Source: JBHENC01 sp046262295
Lineage (GTDB): Bacteria; Acidobacteriota; Blastocatellia; Pyrinomonadales; Pyrinomonadaceae
NCBI GenBank assembly: GCA_046262295.1
Contig: JBHENC010000009.1
Location: 1 to 64,000, forward strand
Length of the DNA stretch: 64,000 nucleotides
Direction: 5' to 3'
Part shown: positions 56,030 to 64,000 of the stretch, in pieces
Layout: every line of letters begins with the position of its first letter
Numbering within the stretch: the first letter of the stretch is position 1
Position numbers and translations under genes: made by a program
Notes under the pieces: generated by a model
The model's input: only the letters and a program-made list of their open reading frames with translations
The model's database searches: none
What the model was told of the DNA's origin: nothing

Positions 56030-57040
56030 GTGACCGAACAGGCGCTGCAAATCTTTAATTTCTCCTGCATCGATCGCTACGCCCGTCGTGCATTGATGAT
56101 TCTCCTCGCGCTCGCCGTTGCCGCCGTTATCGCTCACGCCCAAAGCGAAACACCCGCGCCTGCGAATAACAATTCCAACGACTCTGTTCGTTTCGATAAA
56201 CCGACGAACGACGACGCGCTGCTGATTGTCGAAGGCGCGAAAGACGCGGACATCTTCGGACTGGGAAGATCAATCGTCGTGCGCGGCACGGTGAAGAAAG
56301 GCGCGATGGCTTTCGGCGGCGATGTCATCGTCGAAGGCCGCGTCGAAGGCGACGTGGCGGCCATCGGCGGCTCCGTCTATCAACGCGAAGGCTCGTATAT
56401 CGGCGGCGATGTAATGGTGATCGGCGGCGCATATCATCACGGTAAGACTGCGCCGGGGCGAAATCCTGAAAGCACCACCGTGATGTTCGCGGGCTATGAG
56501 CCGGAGTTGCGCCGCATGATGCGCGAGCCTTCGCTGCTGCTCGCTCCGCAGTGGTCGAAAACTTATCTGGGATTTAGATTGCTGGCCGCGTTGCTCTGGT
56601 TCGTCGCGTCACTGATCTTAACGGCGGTGATGCCCGCGACGATGAGTCGCGCCGTCGCGCGCTTACAACTGACAAGCCTGCACGTCGCGTTAATCGGATT
56701 TCTGGGAGCGTTAGTGTTGTGTGTCGGTCTGCCTGTGTCGCTACGAATGCTGCCGTCGGTGGTCGGCGCGGTTGTGGGCATCATCGCGCTCGCGGCAACG
56801 GCGGCGGCGACGCTTTTCGGGCGCGTGGCGATTCACGCGGCGACGGGACGCTGGCTTGAGCGGCGATTCCTGCCGGAAGGAAAACGCTCTGAATCGCTCG
56901 CGCTGCTTCTCGGCGCAGTGGTCTGGACACTGCTCACCTCCGTGCCGTATGTGTGGCCGCTGATGGTCGCGGGCTTGCTCGTTGCAAGTCTCGGCCTTGC
57001 GCTGACGGCGCGCTACAAGTCGCGCTGGACAGTCTCTTAG
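56030..57040 (+). CDS. Membrane protein with bactofilin-like beta-solenoid segment
   Basis: This 336-residue protein begins at GTG 56030. A signal/anchor (about 20-37) is followed by a repetitive beta segment (about 70-135: GRSIVVRGTVKKGAMAFGGD, VIVEGRVEGDVAAIGGSVYQ) like polymer-forming bactofilin proteins. Four membrane helices follow from about residue 185. It probably lies in the envelope and is co-transcribed with the sigma/anti-sigma pair. Its function is unknown. Confidence 0.75.
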   Translation: MTEQALQIFNFSCIDRYARRALMILLALAVAAVIAHAQSETPAPANNNSNDSVRFDKPTNDDALLIVEGAKDADIFGLGRSIVVRGTVKKGAMAFGGDVIVEGRVEGDVAAIGGSVYQREGSYIGGDVMVIGGAYHHGKTAPGRNPESTTVMFAGYEPELRRMMREPSLLLAPQWSKTYLGFRLLAALLWFVASLILTAVMPATMSRAVARLQLTSLHVALIGFLGALVLCVGLPVSLRMLPSVVGAVVGIIALAATAAATLFGRVAIHAATGRWLERRFLPEGKRSESLALLLGAVVWTLLTSVPYVWPLMVAGLLVASLGLALTARYKSRWTVS

Positions 57041-57188
57041 CGCCGTCCCTGACGGATAAAATTACCCTGACATCGAAAAATAGTTAACCAAAATGCCGCC
57101 TTGCGCGTCTATATAAAGAGACGGGTCTGCCATATCGGGCACGGGCATTTTAATTAAACATCGGGATTTATTGGAAAGAGTTACATAT

Positions 57189-58478
57189 ATGAAGACTATC
57201 TTATCAATTTCGGGAACGGCTCTGCTCGCTGTGGCGTTGGCCGCAAACGTCTGTGCGCAAAATTCCACAGGGGCAACCGCTTCTTCAACCACTACGCAGA
57301 CGAATGCGAGCGCCGCCAAAAGCGATATTACTGCGACCTACGCGCTCGGCGATGTGACGGGCATTGATGCGGCAAACAAACAGATCACTCTGCATACGAC
57401 GGCGGGCGATTTAAGCGTTCTGTTGAGTGACGCCACAAAGTATAAAAGGGTTGCGCCGGAAGCCAAGTCGCTGGAGAACGCGGAAGTTATCACGCTCGCG
57501 GATGTAGGCGTCGGCGACCGCATCATTGCGCAGGGCAAGGTAGCGGCGGATCGCAAATCCGTTCCGGCGCGGCAGGTGGTTGTGATGAGCAAGGCGGCGC
57601 TTGCCGTCAAAAGAGAGCATGACCGCGAGGAATGGCGCAGGCGCGGCATTGTCGGGCGCATCACCGCCATCAACACGGAGACCAAAGAGATTACCGTCGC
57701 CACACGTTCGCGCGAAGGCGAGCGCCCGCTTATCATTGCGGCAAGCGATAAAGTGAATTATCGCCGTTACGCGCCGGATTCCGTTAAGTTCGACGACGCG
57801 AAACAAAGCTCGCTGGCCGAATTGAAAATCGGCGACCAACTGCGTGCTCTCGGCGAGCGCAGCAGCGACGGCGCGCGCTTTACACCTGAAGAGATTGTTT
57901 CGGGATCGTTCCGTATGGCCGGTGGCACTGTCACGGCGGTTAATGCCGCGACCGGCGAAATTAAAATTAAAACTTTGCAGGGACAACCGCTCACCGTCGT
58001 CGTCAATGAAGATTCCGCGTTGCGTCGCATCCCCGCCGAACTTGCAGCAATGGTCGCCATGCGCAGACAAGGGGGCGGAACTCCTCCCGCCGGTTTCGGC
58101 GGAGGCGGCAACGCGCCGGGTGGACAATCTGCGCCGGGCGGCAACAGTGCGCGGCCTCCTGTGGCGCGAGAAGGAGCACCGGGTGGTGCGGATCGCCCGC
58201 GTGTTGGCGGTGGAGCTGGGGGCGGCGACCTTCAGCAAATGATCGAGCGTTTGCCCGCGATATCCGCTTCCGACTTAAAGCCCGGCGATATGATTTTAGT
58301 TTCAAGCACCAATGGGGCAGACCCTACGCGCGTCACCGCCATTACGCTGGCGGCGGGCGTCGAGGCTTTGCTGCGTTCGCCTACGGGAGCGGCGCAGGCG
58401 CCCGGCGGCAATCGCGTGCAGAACACAAACATCGGACTGCCCGCCGATGTGCTCGGCGGCGGCATCGGGCTGCCCTAA
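57189..58478 (+). CDS. Secreted DUF5666-type repeat protein
   Basis: The start at ATG 57189 gives 429 residues with a signal peptide. Two or three related beta segments occur: GDVTGIDAANKQITLHTTAG, GIVGRITAINTETKEITVAT, AGGTVTAVNAATGEIKIKTL. Each is followed by a 'DLKPGD'-type phrase (LKIGDQLRALG, LKPGDMILVSS). This is the DUF5666 pattern. A Gly/Pro-rich low-complexity stretch (about 300-355) lies near the end. The role is unknown. The TonB-receptor gene follows about 120 bases later. Confidence 0.78.
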   Translation: MKTILSISGTALLAVALAANVCAQNSTGATASSTTTQTNASAAKSDITATYALGDVTGIDAANKQITLHTTAGDLSVLLSDATKYKRVAPEAKSLENAEVITLADVGVGDRIIAQGKVAADRKSVPARQVVVMSKAALAVKREHDREEWRRRGIVGRITAINTETKEITVATRSREGERPLIIAASDKVNYRRYAPDSVKFDDAKQSSLAELKIGDQLRALGERSSDGARFTPEEIVSGSFRMAGGTVTAVNAATGEIKIKTLQGQPLTVVVNEDSALRRIPAELAAMVAMRRQGGGTPPAGFGGGGNAPGGQSAPGGNSARPPVAREGAPGGADRPRVGGGAGGGDLQQMIERLPAISASDLKPGDMILVSSTNGADPTRVTAITLAAGVEALLRSPTGAAQAPGGNRVQNTNIGLPADVLGGGIGLP

Positions 58479-58601
58479 AAGAAACGATTGATGGAAGAAC
58501 GCGCGGCACTTGTCAGGGCTTCCTGCGACGCGCGTTCTTACTTTTTAGAATCCGCCGGATTCAAGTTTGAACGAACTGCTTTTAAGGATTTGGACGCAAT
58601 A

Positions 58602-61600
58602 ATGTTATCTACAAAGATTTTATCCGCACGTTTTATGTCGCTTCTCGCGCTTTCTTTCGCGCTCACCGTTTCCGCCGCTTTTGCGCAACAATCAACGGGC
58701 ACTTTGCGCGGCCAGATTACGGATCAATTCGGCGGCGTTATCATCGGCGCAACCGTAACCATCACGGATGCAAGTGGCACGACGAAAACCGCGACCACCA
58801 ACGAAGAAGGCAACTACGCTCTGTCAGGATTGACGCCGGGGACATACACCGTGCGCGCGACGTCGAGCGGTTTCGCGCTTTACGAAAACCCGGAAGTAGA
58901 GATCGCCAACGGGCGCAGCGAGCCGCTTAATATCAAGCTGGGCGTCGCGCTGGAAAAGCAGGAAGTCTCGGTTTCAGCCGAAGCGCCGCTGACCACCGCA
59001 CCGGAAAATAATGCGGGCGCGGTAGTCTTGCGCGGTGCAGACCTGGATGCGTTGCCGGATGACGCGGACGATCTCTCGGCGGCGTTGCAGGCGCTCGCCG
59101 GGCCGTCTGCGGGGCCGAACGGCGGACAGTTTTTTATAGACGGCTTTACGGACGGGCGGCTGCCGCCGAAAGAGTCCATACGCGAAATTCGCATCAACTC
59201 GAATCCGTTTTCAGCCGAGTATGATCGTCTGGGTTTTGGGCGCGTGGAGATTTTTACGAAGCCCGGATCGGACAAATTTCGCGGGCAGGCTTTTTTCAAC
59301 TTCAAGGACGAAAGCCTTAACTCGCGCAACCCTTTTGCGCCGACCCGCGCGCCGTTTCAAGAGAAGCGTTTCGGCGGCAACTTGAGCGGCCCCGTCGTCG
59401 CTAAAAAAGCTTCGTTCTTTCTCGATTTCGAGCGGCGCGCGACGGACGACAATGCCGTTATCAACGCGACCATTCTCGATCCGTCGCTTAACATCACGCC
59501 CTTTAGCCAGACCGTGTTGACGCCGGATCGCCGCACCACCTTCAGCCCGCGCGTTGATTACCAACTCAACCAAAACAACACCTTTGTCGGGCGCTACACT
59601 TACGCGCGATCAAGCTCGATCAATAGAGGCACGGGCGAATTCTCGCTCGCCTCGCGCGCCTTCAACTCATCGAACACAGAGCACACCTTACAGTTGACGG
59701 AAACGGCGGTTATCAATCAAACAATCGTTAACGAAACGCGCTTTCAGTTTGTCAGGCGGCGCGCGGATCAACGCGGCGATAATTCGATTCCGACCATTAA
59801 TGTGCTCGAAGCTTTCACGGGCGGCGGCTCGCAGGTCGGACTCTCCTTCAACGATGAAGACCGCTACGAGATTCAGAACTATACATCTTTCACGCTCGGC
59901 CATCATTCCTTAAAGGCCGGTGCGCGTTTGCGCCATGTGAGCATAGATGATTCGTCGCCGAATAATTTCGGCGGCACGTTCACGTTCGGCGGCGGCCTCG
60001 CGCCGCAGTTGAACGCGAGCAATCAAATCGTAACGGATGCTGCCGGACAGCCCGTGCTCGTCCCGATCACGAGCCTTGAGCGTTACCGCCGCACGCTCGC
60101 GTTTCAGCGACAGGGGTTGTCTTTCGATCAGATTCGCACGCTCGGCGGCGGCCCGACGCAATTTAGTATCGTGAGCGGCAACCCGCTGGCGAATGTCAGC
60201 CAGACTGATTTCAGCCCGTTCCTACAGGATGATTGGCGTGTGCGCCCCAACTTCACTTTGAGTCTCGGTTTACGATATGAAAAGCAGAACAACATCAACA
60301 GCAATCTAAACTTTGCGCCGCGCCTCGCCTTTGCTTACTCGCCGGGAGCGGGCGGCGCGCGTCGCCCGAAGACCGTGATTCGCGGCGGCGCAGGTATCTT
60401 CTACGAACGATTCGGCGAAAATCTCACGCTGCAAGCCAACCGCTTCAACGGCATCAACGAACAGCAATTCGTGGTGCGCAATCCATCCTTCTTTTTCACG
60501 GGCGCCGCGCCGTCGCTGCAAACATTGAGCGGCCTGACGCCGAGCACGCAGACCAACCGGCAAGTGTCGCCGACTCTGCAATCGCCCTACACGATTCAAT
60601 CCGCGATCAGCGTCGAGCGGCAACTGCCTTTCAAAATCGTTTTGACAACTTCGTTCATCAATGCGCGCTCGCTGCACTTGCTGCGCTCGCGCAACATTAA
60701 TGCACCGCTGCCGGGAACAATCGCTCTCAATTCGCAGTCCGGCGGCGTGCGCCCTTTCGGCGCAATCGGTAACATCTACGAGTACGAATCGAGCGGCTTT
60801 CTCAATCAAAATCAACTGCTCGTTCAAGTCAACAACCGGCTCAGTAAGAATATTACGATCAACGCAAATTACACTTTAGGCAGCGCGAAAAGCGACACGG
60901 ACGGCGCAAACAGTTTTCCGGCGAACACATATGATCTCGGCGGCGAATACGGGCGCTCGTCTTTCGACGTGCGACACAGGCTTTTCCTCTTCGGCTCGTT
61001 TCAAATGCCCTACGGCATCAGCCTGAATCCTTTCGTCGTCGCTTTTTCCGGTCGCCCTTTTAATATCACGACGGGGCGCGACACCAACGGCGACAACCTT
61101 TTTACGGAGCGTCCGGCCTTTGCTTCAGACCTGACGAAGCCCGGCGTCGTCGTCACACGCTTCGGCGCGTTTGACCCGAACCCGTCGCCCACCGATACCA
61201 TCATCCCGCGCAACTTCGGCAGAGGCCCCGCCTATTTTTCCATGAATATGCGCGTTAGCAAGACGTTCGGTTTCGGCAACGTGCCCGGCGCTAATAAAAC
61301 TGACGCAGCCAGACCGCAAAGCGGCGGCGACGCTACCGGCGCTCAAGCGGGAAACGAGAGACCGCGCGGAGGCGGTGGACGTGGCGGCAGAGGTGGCGGT
61401 GGTGGACGCGGCGGTGCGGGGGGTGGCCCCGGCGGTGGCGTGTTCGGCGCAGGCGGCTTCGGAGGTTTCGGCGGCGGTGGACGTGTCGAGAAGCGTTATA
61501 ATATGACGTTCTCGCTGATGGCGCAGAACATTTTCAATAACACCAATCTGGGACAGCCCATCGGCAATCTCAGTTCGCCTTTCTTCGGGCTATCGAATTC

Positions 61601-61706
61601 GCTCGCTGGTGGCTTCGGAGGTTTCGGCGGCGGCGGTGGTGGTGGTGGCGGCAATACGGCGGCCGGTAACCGTCGCGTCGAAGCGCAAATTCGCTTCAGC
61701 TTTTAA
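58602..61706 (+). CDS. TonB-dependent receptor with carboxypeptidase-regulatory domain (Oar-like)
   Basis: The start at ATG 58602 gives 1034 residues with a signal peptide. A CarboxypepD_reg domain follows (about 30-115: GTLRGQITDQFGGVIIGATV, GNYALSGLTPGTYTVRATSS), then a plug-like segment (FIDGFTDGRLPPKESIREIR) and a 22-strand barrel, ending in the outer-membrane signature RRVEAQIRFSF. The last periplasmic/extracellular loops contain long Gly/Arg-rich stretches (RGGRGGGGGRGGAGGG and GGFGGFGGGGGGGG). Receptors of this class are common in Acidobacteriota. Substrate is unknown. Confidence 0.9.
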   Translation: MLSTKILSARFMSLLALSFALTVSAAFAQQSTGTLRGQITDQFGGVIIGATVTITDASGTTKTATTNEEGNYALSGLTPGTYTVRATSSGFALYENPEVEIANGRSEPLNIKLGVALEKQEVSVSAEAPLTTAPENNAGAVVLRGADLDALPDDADDLSAALQALAGPSAGPNGGQFFIDGFTDGRLPPKESIREIRINSNPFSAEYDRLGFGRVEIFTKPGSDKFRGQAFFNFKDESLNSRNPFAPTRAPFQEKRFGGNLSGPVVAKKASFFLDFERRATDDNAVINATILDPSLNITPFSQTVLTPDRRTTFSPRVDYQLNQNNTFVGRYTYARSSSINRGTGEFSLASRAFNSSNTEHTLQLTETAVINQTIVNETRFQFVRRRADQRGDNSIPTINVLEAFTGGGSQVGLSFNDEDRYEIQNYTSFTLGHHSLKAGARLRHVSIDDSSPNNFGGTFTFGGGLAPQLNASNQIVTDAAGQPVLVPITSLERYRRTLAFQRQGLSFDQIRTLGGGPTQFSIVSGNPLANVSQTDFSPFLQDDWRVRPNFTLSLGLRYEKQNNINSNLNFAPRLAFAYSPGAGGARRPKTVIRGGAGIFYERFGENLTLQANRFNGINEQQFVVRNPSFFFTGAAPSLQTLSGLTPSTQTNRQVSPTLQSPYTIQSAISVERQLPFKIVLTTSFINARSLHLLRSRNINAPLPGTIALNSQSGGVRPFGAIGNIYEYESSGFLNQNQLLVQVNNRLSKNITINANYTLGSAKSDTDGANSFPANTYDLGGEYGRSSFDVRHRLFLFGSFQMPYGISLNPFVVAFSGRPFNITTGRDTNGDNLFTERPAFASDLTKPGVVVTRFGAFDPNPSPTDTIIPRNFGRGPAYFSMNMRVSKTFGFGNVPGANKTDAARPQSGGDATGAQAGNERPRGGGGRGGRGGGGGRGGAGGGPGGGVFGAGGFGGFGGGGRVEKRYNMTFSLMAQNIFNNTNLGQPIGNLSSPFFGLSNSLAGGFGGFGGGGGGGGGNTAAGNRRVEAQIRFSF

Positions 61707-61746
61707 GACTTGAATTACTCACACGCTCAATGAAAGGATGATTGTA

Positions 61747-62499
61747 ATGAAACGAGTGATGCTTCCGGCGATTCTTTTGGTGAGCGCAATGTTGCCCGCC
61801 GTGAACGCGCAGGAGAAACAGACGACAAAGGAGACGGGCGCAAGCCGTAGCGCGGCGCAAGCGAACATCGCTTTGGCGGCGAGTTCTCCCGTAGAGCTGG
61901 CGCGTGCAGCACTGGCGGCACAGGGCGGCGACAAATTCCGCAACCTCAAAAGCATGGTGCTCATCGGCTCGGTTGATCTATTCTCGCCCAACTCTACGCA
62001 ATCCTTGCCGGGTAAGTTCGTGATCGTGATGGCGGGCGAACGCTTCCGGCTCGAAATTCAATCGCCCGCCTTTAACTTCCGGCAGACTTACGACGGGCAG
62101 CAGGGAAGCAGTTCCGTGCGCGGCATGGAGTTGCCGCCGCCGTCTAAATTCGGCTTGAACGTACTGCCGAAATTCGACCAGCCGGGCTACACCGTGACGG
62201 CTTTGCCGAACGACAAAAAGCGGCGCGCTTTTCGCATTGCCGATGCGGAAGGCAATGCGACGGATTTCTATGTTGATCCGCAAAACGGGCGCGTCGTCAG
62301 CTACATTATTCCGTACAACGGCAATCGCTTCGGCGTGGAAAATAGAACGCTCAAGGAAGTTGACGGCGTGCTTGTGCCGTACAGTTTCGTGCAGCGTCTG
62401 GAATTGCCGCAGGGCGCGTTCTTCGCAGAGTACAAAGTCAAAGACGTGAAGATCAACCAGCCGGTCAGCGACGATTTGTTCACCGCTCCGGCCAATTAA
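61747..62499 (+). CDS. Secreted LolA/outer-membrane lipoprotein-sorting-like protein
   Basis: The start at ATG 61747 gives 250 residues with a signal peptide (KRVMLPAILLVSAMLPAVNA). The body begins with an 'ELARAALAAQGGDKFRNLKS' segment and contains beta strands ending in LKEVDGVLVPYSFVQRLELP and VKDVKINQPVSDDLFTAP, the pattern of exported 'outer membrane lipoprotein-sorting' proteins. The role is unknown. It lies 40 bases after the TonB receptor and is followed by a terminator hairpin. Confidence 0.75.
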   Translation: MKRVMLPAILLVSAMLPAVNAQEKQTTKETGASRSAAQANIALAASSPVELARAALAAQGGDKFRNLKSMVLIGSVDLFSPNSTQSLPGKFVIVMAGERFRLEIQSPAFNFRQTYDGQQGSSSVRGMELPPPSKFGLNVLPKFDQPGYTVTALPNDKKRRAFRIADAEGNATDFYVDPQNGRVVSYIIPYNGNRFGVENRTLKEVDGVLVPYSFVQRLELPQGAFFAEYKVKDVKINQPVSDDLFTAPAN

Positions 62500-62540
62500 A
62501 ACTCTCCGGCTTTCCTGAAAGAGCCGTAAGGTTTAAGCTC

Positions 62541-62582
62541 AACAGCACCGTTCCTGTCTTTCGTTAGGCGGGCGGTGTTGTT
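62541..62582 (+). terminator. Terminator-like hairpin
   Basis: AACAGCACCG and CGGTGTTGTT pair (one G-T pair) across a 22-base loop, followed by a T-rich tail (TGTGTTTAC). It lies 41 bases after the preceding stop. Confidence 0.5.
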
Positions 62583-62643
62583 TGTGTTTACGGCGCGATA
62601 ACTTTAGTTTACTTTGCGACGCCGCGTGCCGCAGAAGCGTTTT

Positions 62644-64000
62644 ATGGCTGATACCCGTCACAAACAGATTTTGCCGGAGACGAATCGAGCAGAGATCGTT
62701 GTCTTTAGCCGGTTTGCTTTGATCGGTTTCATTCTCGCCGCCGGATTGTTTGTCGCCGCGCGGCTCTGGCATCTGGCCGCCGCGTGCCTCTGGTTCGACG
62801 AACTCTTCAGCGTCCACGCCGCACGCCACGAGTGGCGCGACTTGCTCTCCTTTGTCGCCGCAGACATTGTGCATCCGCCGCTCTTTTATTTGTTGCTTAA
62901 AGTTTGGATTACAATCGGCGGAGAATCCCTGCTATGGTTGAGATTGTTTCCGGCTGTGGCAGCAATCGCCACACTCATTCCGTTCTTCTTTCTTTGCAGA
63001 GAACTTAAACTGCGTCCCGCAGAAATCAATCTGGCAATCGTGCTGATGGGAGTCAGCGGGCATTTGATTAAATATGCGCAGGAGCTGAGGATGTACAGCC
63101 TGCTCCTGCTTCTGACGCTCTGCTCTCTCTTGCTGTTCGTTCGTTTCCTTAATTCCAAATCAAAGAAGCGCGTTGCGCTTTTGTTCGCCGTCAATCTGTT
63201 GCTGGTTTACACGCACTACTTCGGCTGGATGGTAATCGGTGTGGAATGGCTTGCGTTGCTGGTGTGGGAACGCCGGAAACTGTTGCTCTTTTCGGCAGCG
63301 AGCGCGGGCTTGGCTCTTTTCTTCGCGCCTTGGGCTTATGCCGTAGTGCAGGCCGGAGGAGCGAAGACGGAGAAGGTGGCTCAAAACATCGGATGGGCTT
63401 CGCGTCCCGGCCTGTATGAACTTGCGGAATATTATGCGAGCGTCAGCGGGCTATTAGACCCGCATCGAAGCGCGACATGGCTCGGCGGCTTCGGCGCTCT
63501 CGTGTTCGGCTGTTCCGTCGCGTTATGGCTCCGGTATTTCTTCAAAAGCAATCAATACGAAGACCGGCATCGCGTTCGCACTGTAAAATTACTTTTGCTG
63601 TTTTCTTTCGCGCCCATCGTTTTTGCTTTTTCTCTTAGCTATATACTTCCGCAATCAATCTGGGGCACGCGCCATCTAATCATCGCCGTCGTGCCGTACC
63701 TGCTACTGGTGAGCGTTGCGCTTCACCGCCTGCCTTTATATCAAGTCAGAATCACGGCGCTGATTCTGGTGGGCTGTTGGAGCTTGTTCGCCGCGTTTCT
63801 TTTGCTGGTAAGAACGGACGGTGATTACGTGTGGTGCGCGTGGGAGGTGCTGACGCGCCGGATGATTCAGGCCACGCCGAAAGATTCAGGCAGCGTCAAC
63901 GTCTACGCTTTTGAAGACCTCGTCGCTTATCACGTCTGGTTTTCGCTGGACTCGGCGCACGAAAAGAGATTTCATGTTTCGGTGGTTAAAGGCGTTCCCG
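62644..64000 (+). CDS. GT-C glycosyltransferase (GT39/ArnT-like), cut by window end
   Basis: The frame is open from ATG 62644 to the window edge (at least 452 residues). It is a multi-helix membrane protein. The first periplasmic loop carries the GT-C acidic motif in LWFDELFSVHAARHEW, followed by HPPLFYLLLKVW and the QELRMYSLLLLLTL segment, all typical of the dolichyl-phosphate-mannose/ArnT superfamily. It transfers a sugar from a polyprenyl-phosphate donor. The acceptor is unknown and the C-terminal domain is outside the window. Confidence 0.88.
   Translation, partial: MADTRHKQILPETNRAEIVVFSRFALIGFILAAGLFVAARLWHLAAACLWFDELFSVHAARHEWRDLLSFVAADIVHPPLFYLLLKVWITIGGESLLWLRLFPAVAAIATLIPFFFLCRELKLRPAEINLAIVLMGVSGHLIKYAQELRMYSLLLLLTLCSLLLFVRFLNSKSKKRVALLFAVNLLLVYTHYFGWMVIGVEWLALLVWERRKLLLFSAASAGLALFFAPWAYAVVQAGGAKTEKVAQNIGWASRPGLYELAEYYASVSGLLDPHRSATWLGGFGALVFGCSVALWLRYFFKSNQYEDRHRVRTVKLLLLFSFAPIVFAFSLSYILPQSIWGTRHLIIAVVPYLLLVSVALHRLPLYQVRITALILVGCWSLFAAFLLLVRTDGDYVWCAWEVLTRRMIQATPKDSGSVNVYAFEDLVAYHVWFSLDSAHEKRFHVSVVKGVP

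Overview
The window reads as a GC-rich chromosome segment of a soil-type Acidobacteriota bacterium, most likely class Blastocatellia. This is inferred from gene content, not from any marker gene. The pointers are a soluble uptake-type [NiFe]-hydrogenase operon with a NifU-Rieske protein, paired secreted VWFA proteins of the acidobacterial kind, an Oar-like carboxypeptidase-regulatory TonB receptor, a secretin carrying a cohesin domain, and a small microcompartment locus.

Region 1 (1-7.5 kb) is a hydrogenase operon. Four small one-helix membrane proteins arranged A-B-A-B come first, followed by the small subunit, a HicB/HicA toxin-antitoxin pair lying between the two structural genes, the large subunit, a maturation-protease-like protein that has lost its metal ligands, a NifU/Rieske fusion, a winged-helix protein with a Cys/His tail, and an HxlR regulator. 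A three-gene peptide/nickel-type ABC importer (no ATPases) follows on the other strand (7.5-11 kb).

Region 2 (11.1-26.3 kb) looks like an old genomic island. At the right edge is an intact tRNA-Ala(CGC) with a frameshifted tyrosine recombinase beside it; at the left edge is a decayed copy of the 3' part of that tRNA. Inside are a MOSC protein, a frameshifted UBP zinc finger, an MFS exporter, debris (TnpB/IS200-IS605 end, hsdM remnant, regulator remnant) and a heavy-metal (Cu/Ag-like) RND efflux cluster with a methionine-rich lipoprotein, a YtkA-like lipoprotein, a lytic transglycosylase and accessory proteins. Two near-identical MerR-type promoters lie at the two ends of the efflux cluster.

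Region 3 (26.3-37.3 kb) mixes housekeeping genes (AlaX-type tRNA editing protein, M61 peptidase, DinB-like protein, diacylglycerol-kinase-like protein, guaB, RodZ-like protein) with AT-richer accessory genes: an AIPR-family gene and a pair formed by an unknown 357-residue protein and a PIN nuclease.

Region 4 (37.6-43.2 kb) is a minimal microcompartment locus: one BMC-H, one acylating aldehyde dehydrogenase with a long tail, one BMC-P, an ACT protein, a zinc-ribbon membrane protein and a UPF0210/DUF711 protein. Imperfect palindromes built from degenerate heptamers fill several of its gaps.

Region 5 (43.3-64 kb) holds two VWFA proteins, a type II secretion/type IV pilus-like operon (F, E, secretin, two pseudopilins, PilM-like), an ECF sigma/anti-sigma pair with a membrane protein, a DUF5666 protein, a TonB receptor, a secreted protein and a glycosyltransferase cut by the window end.
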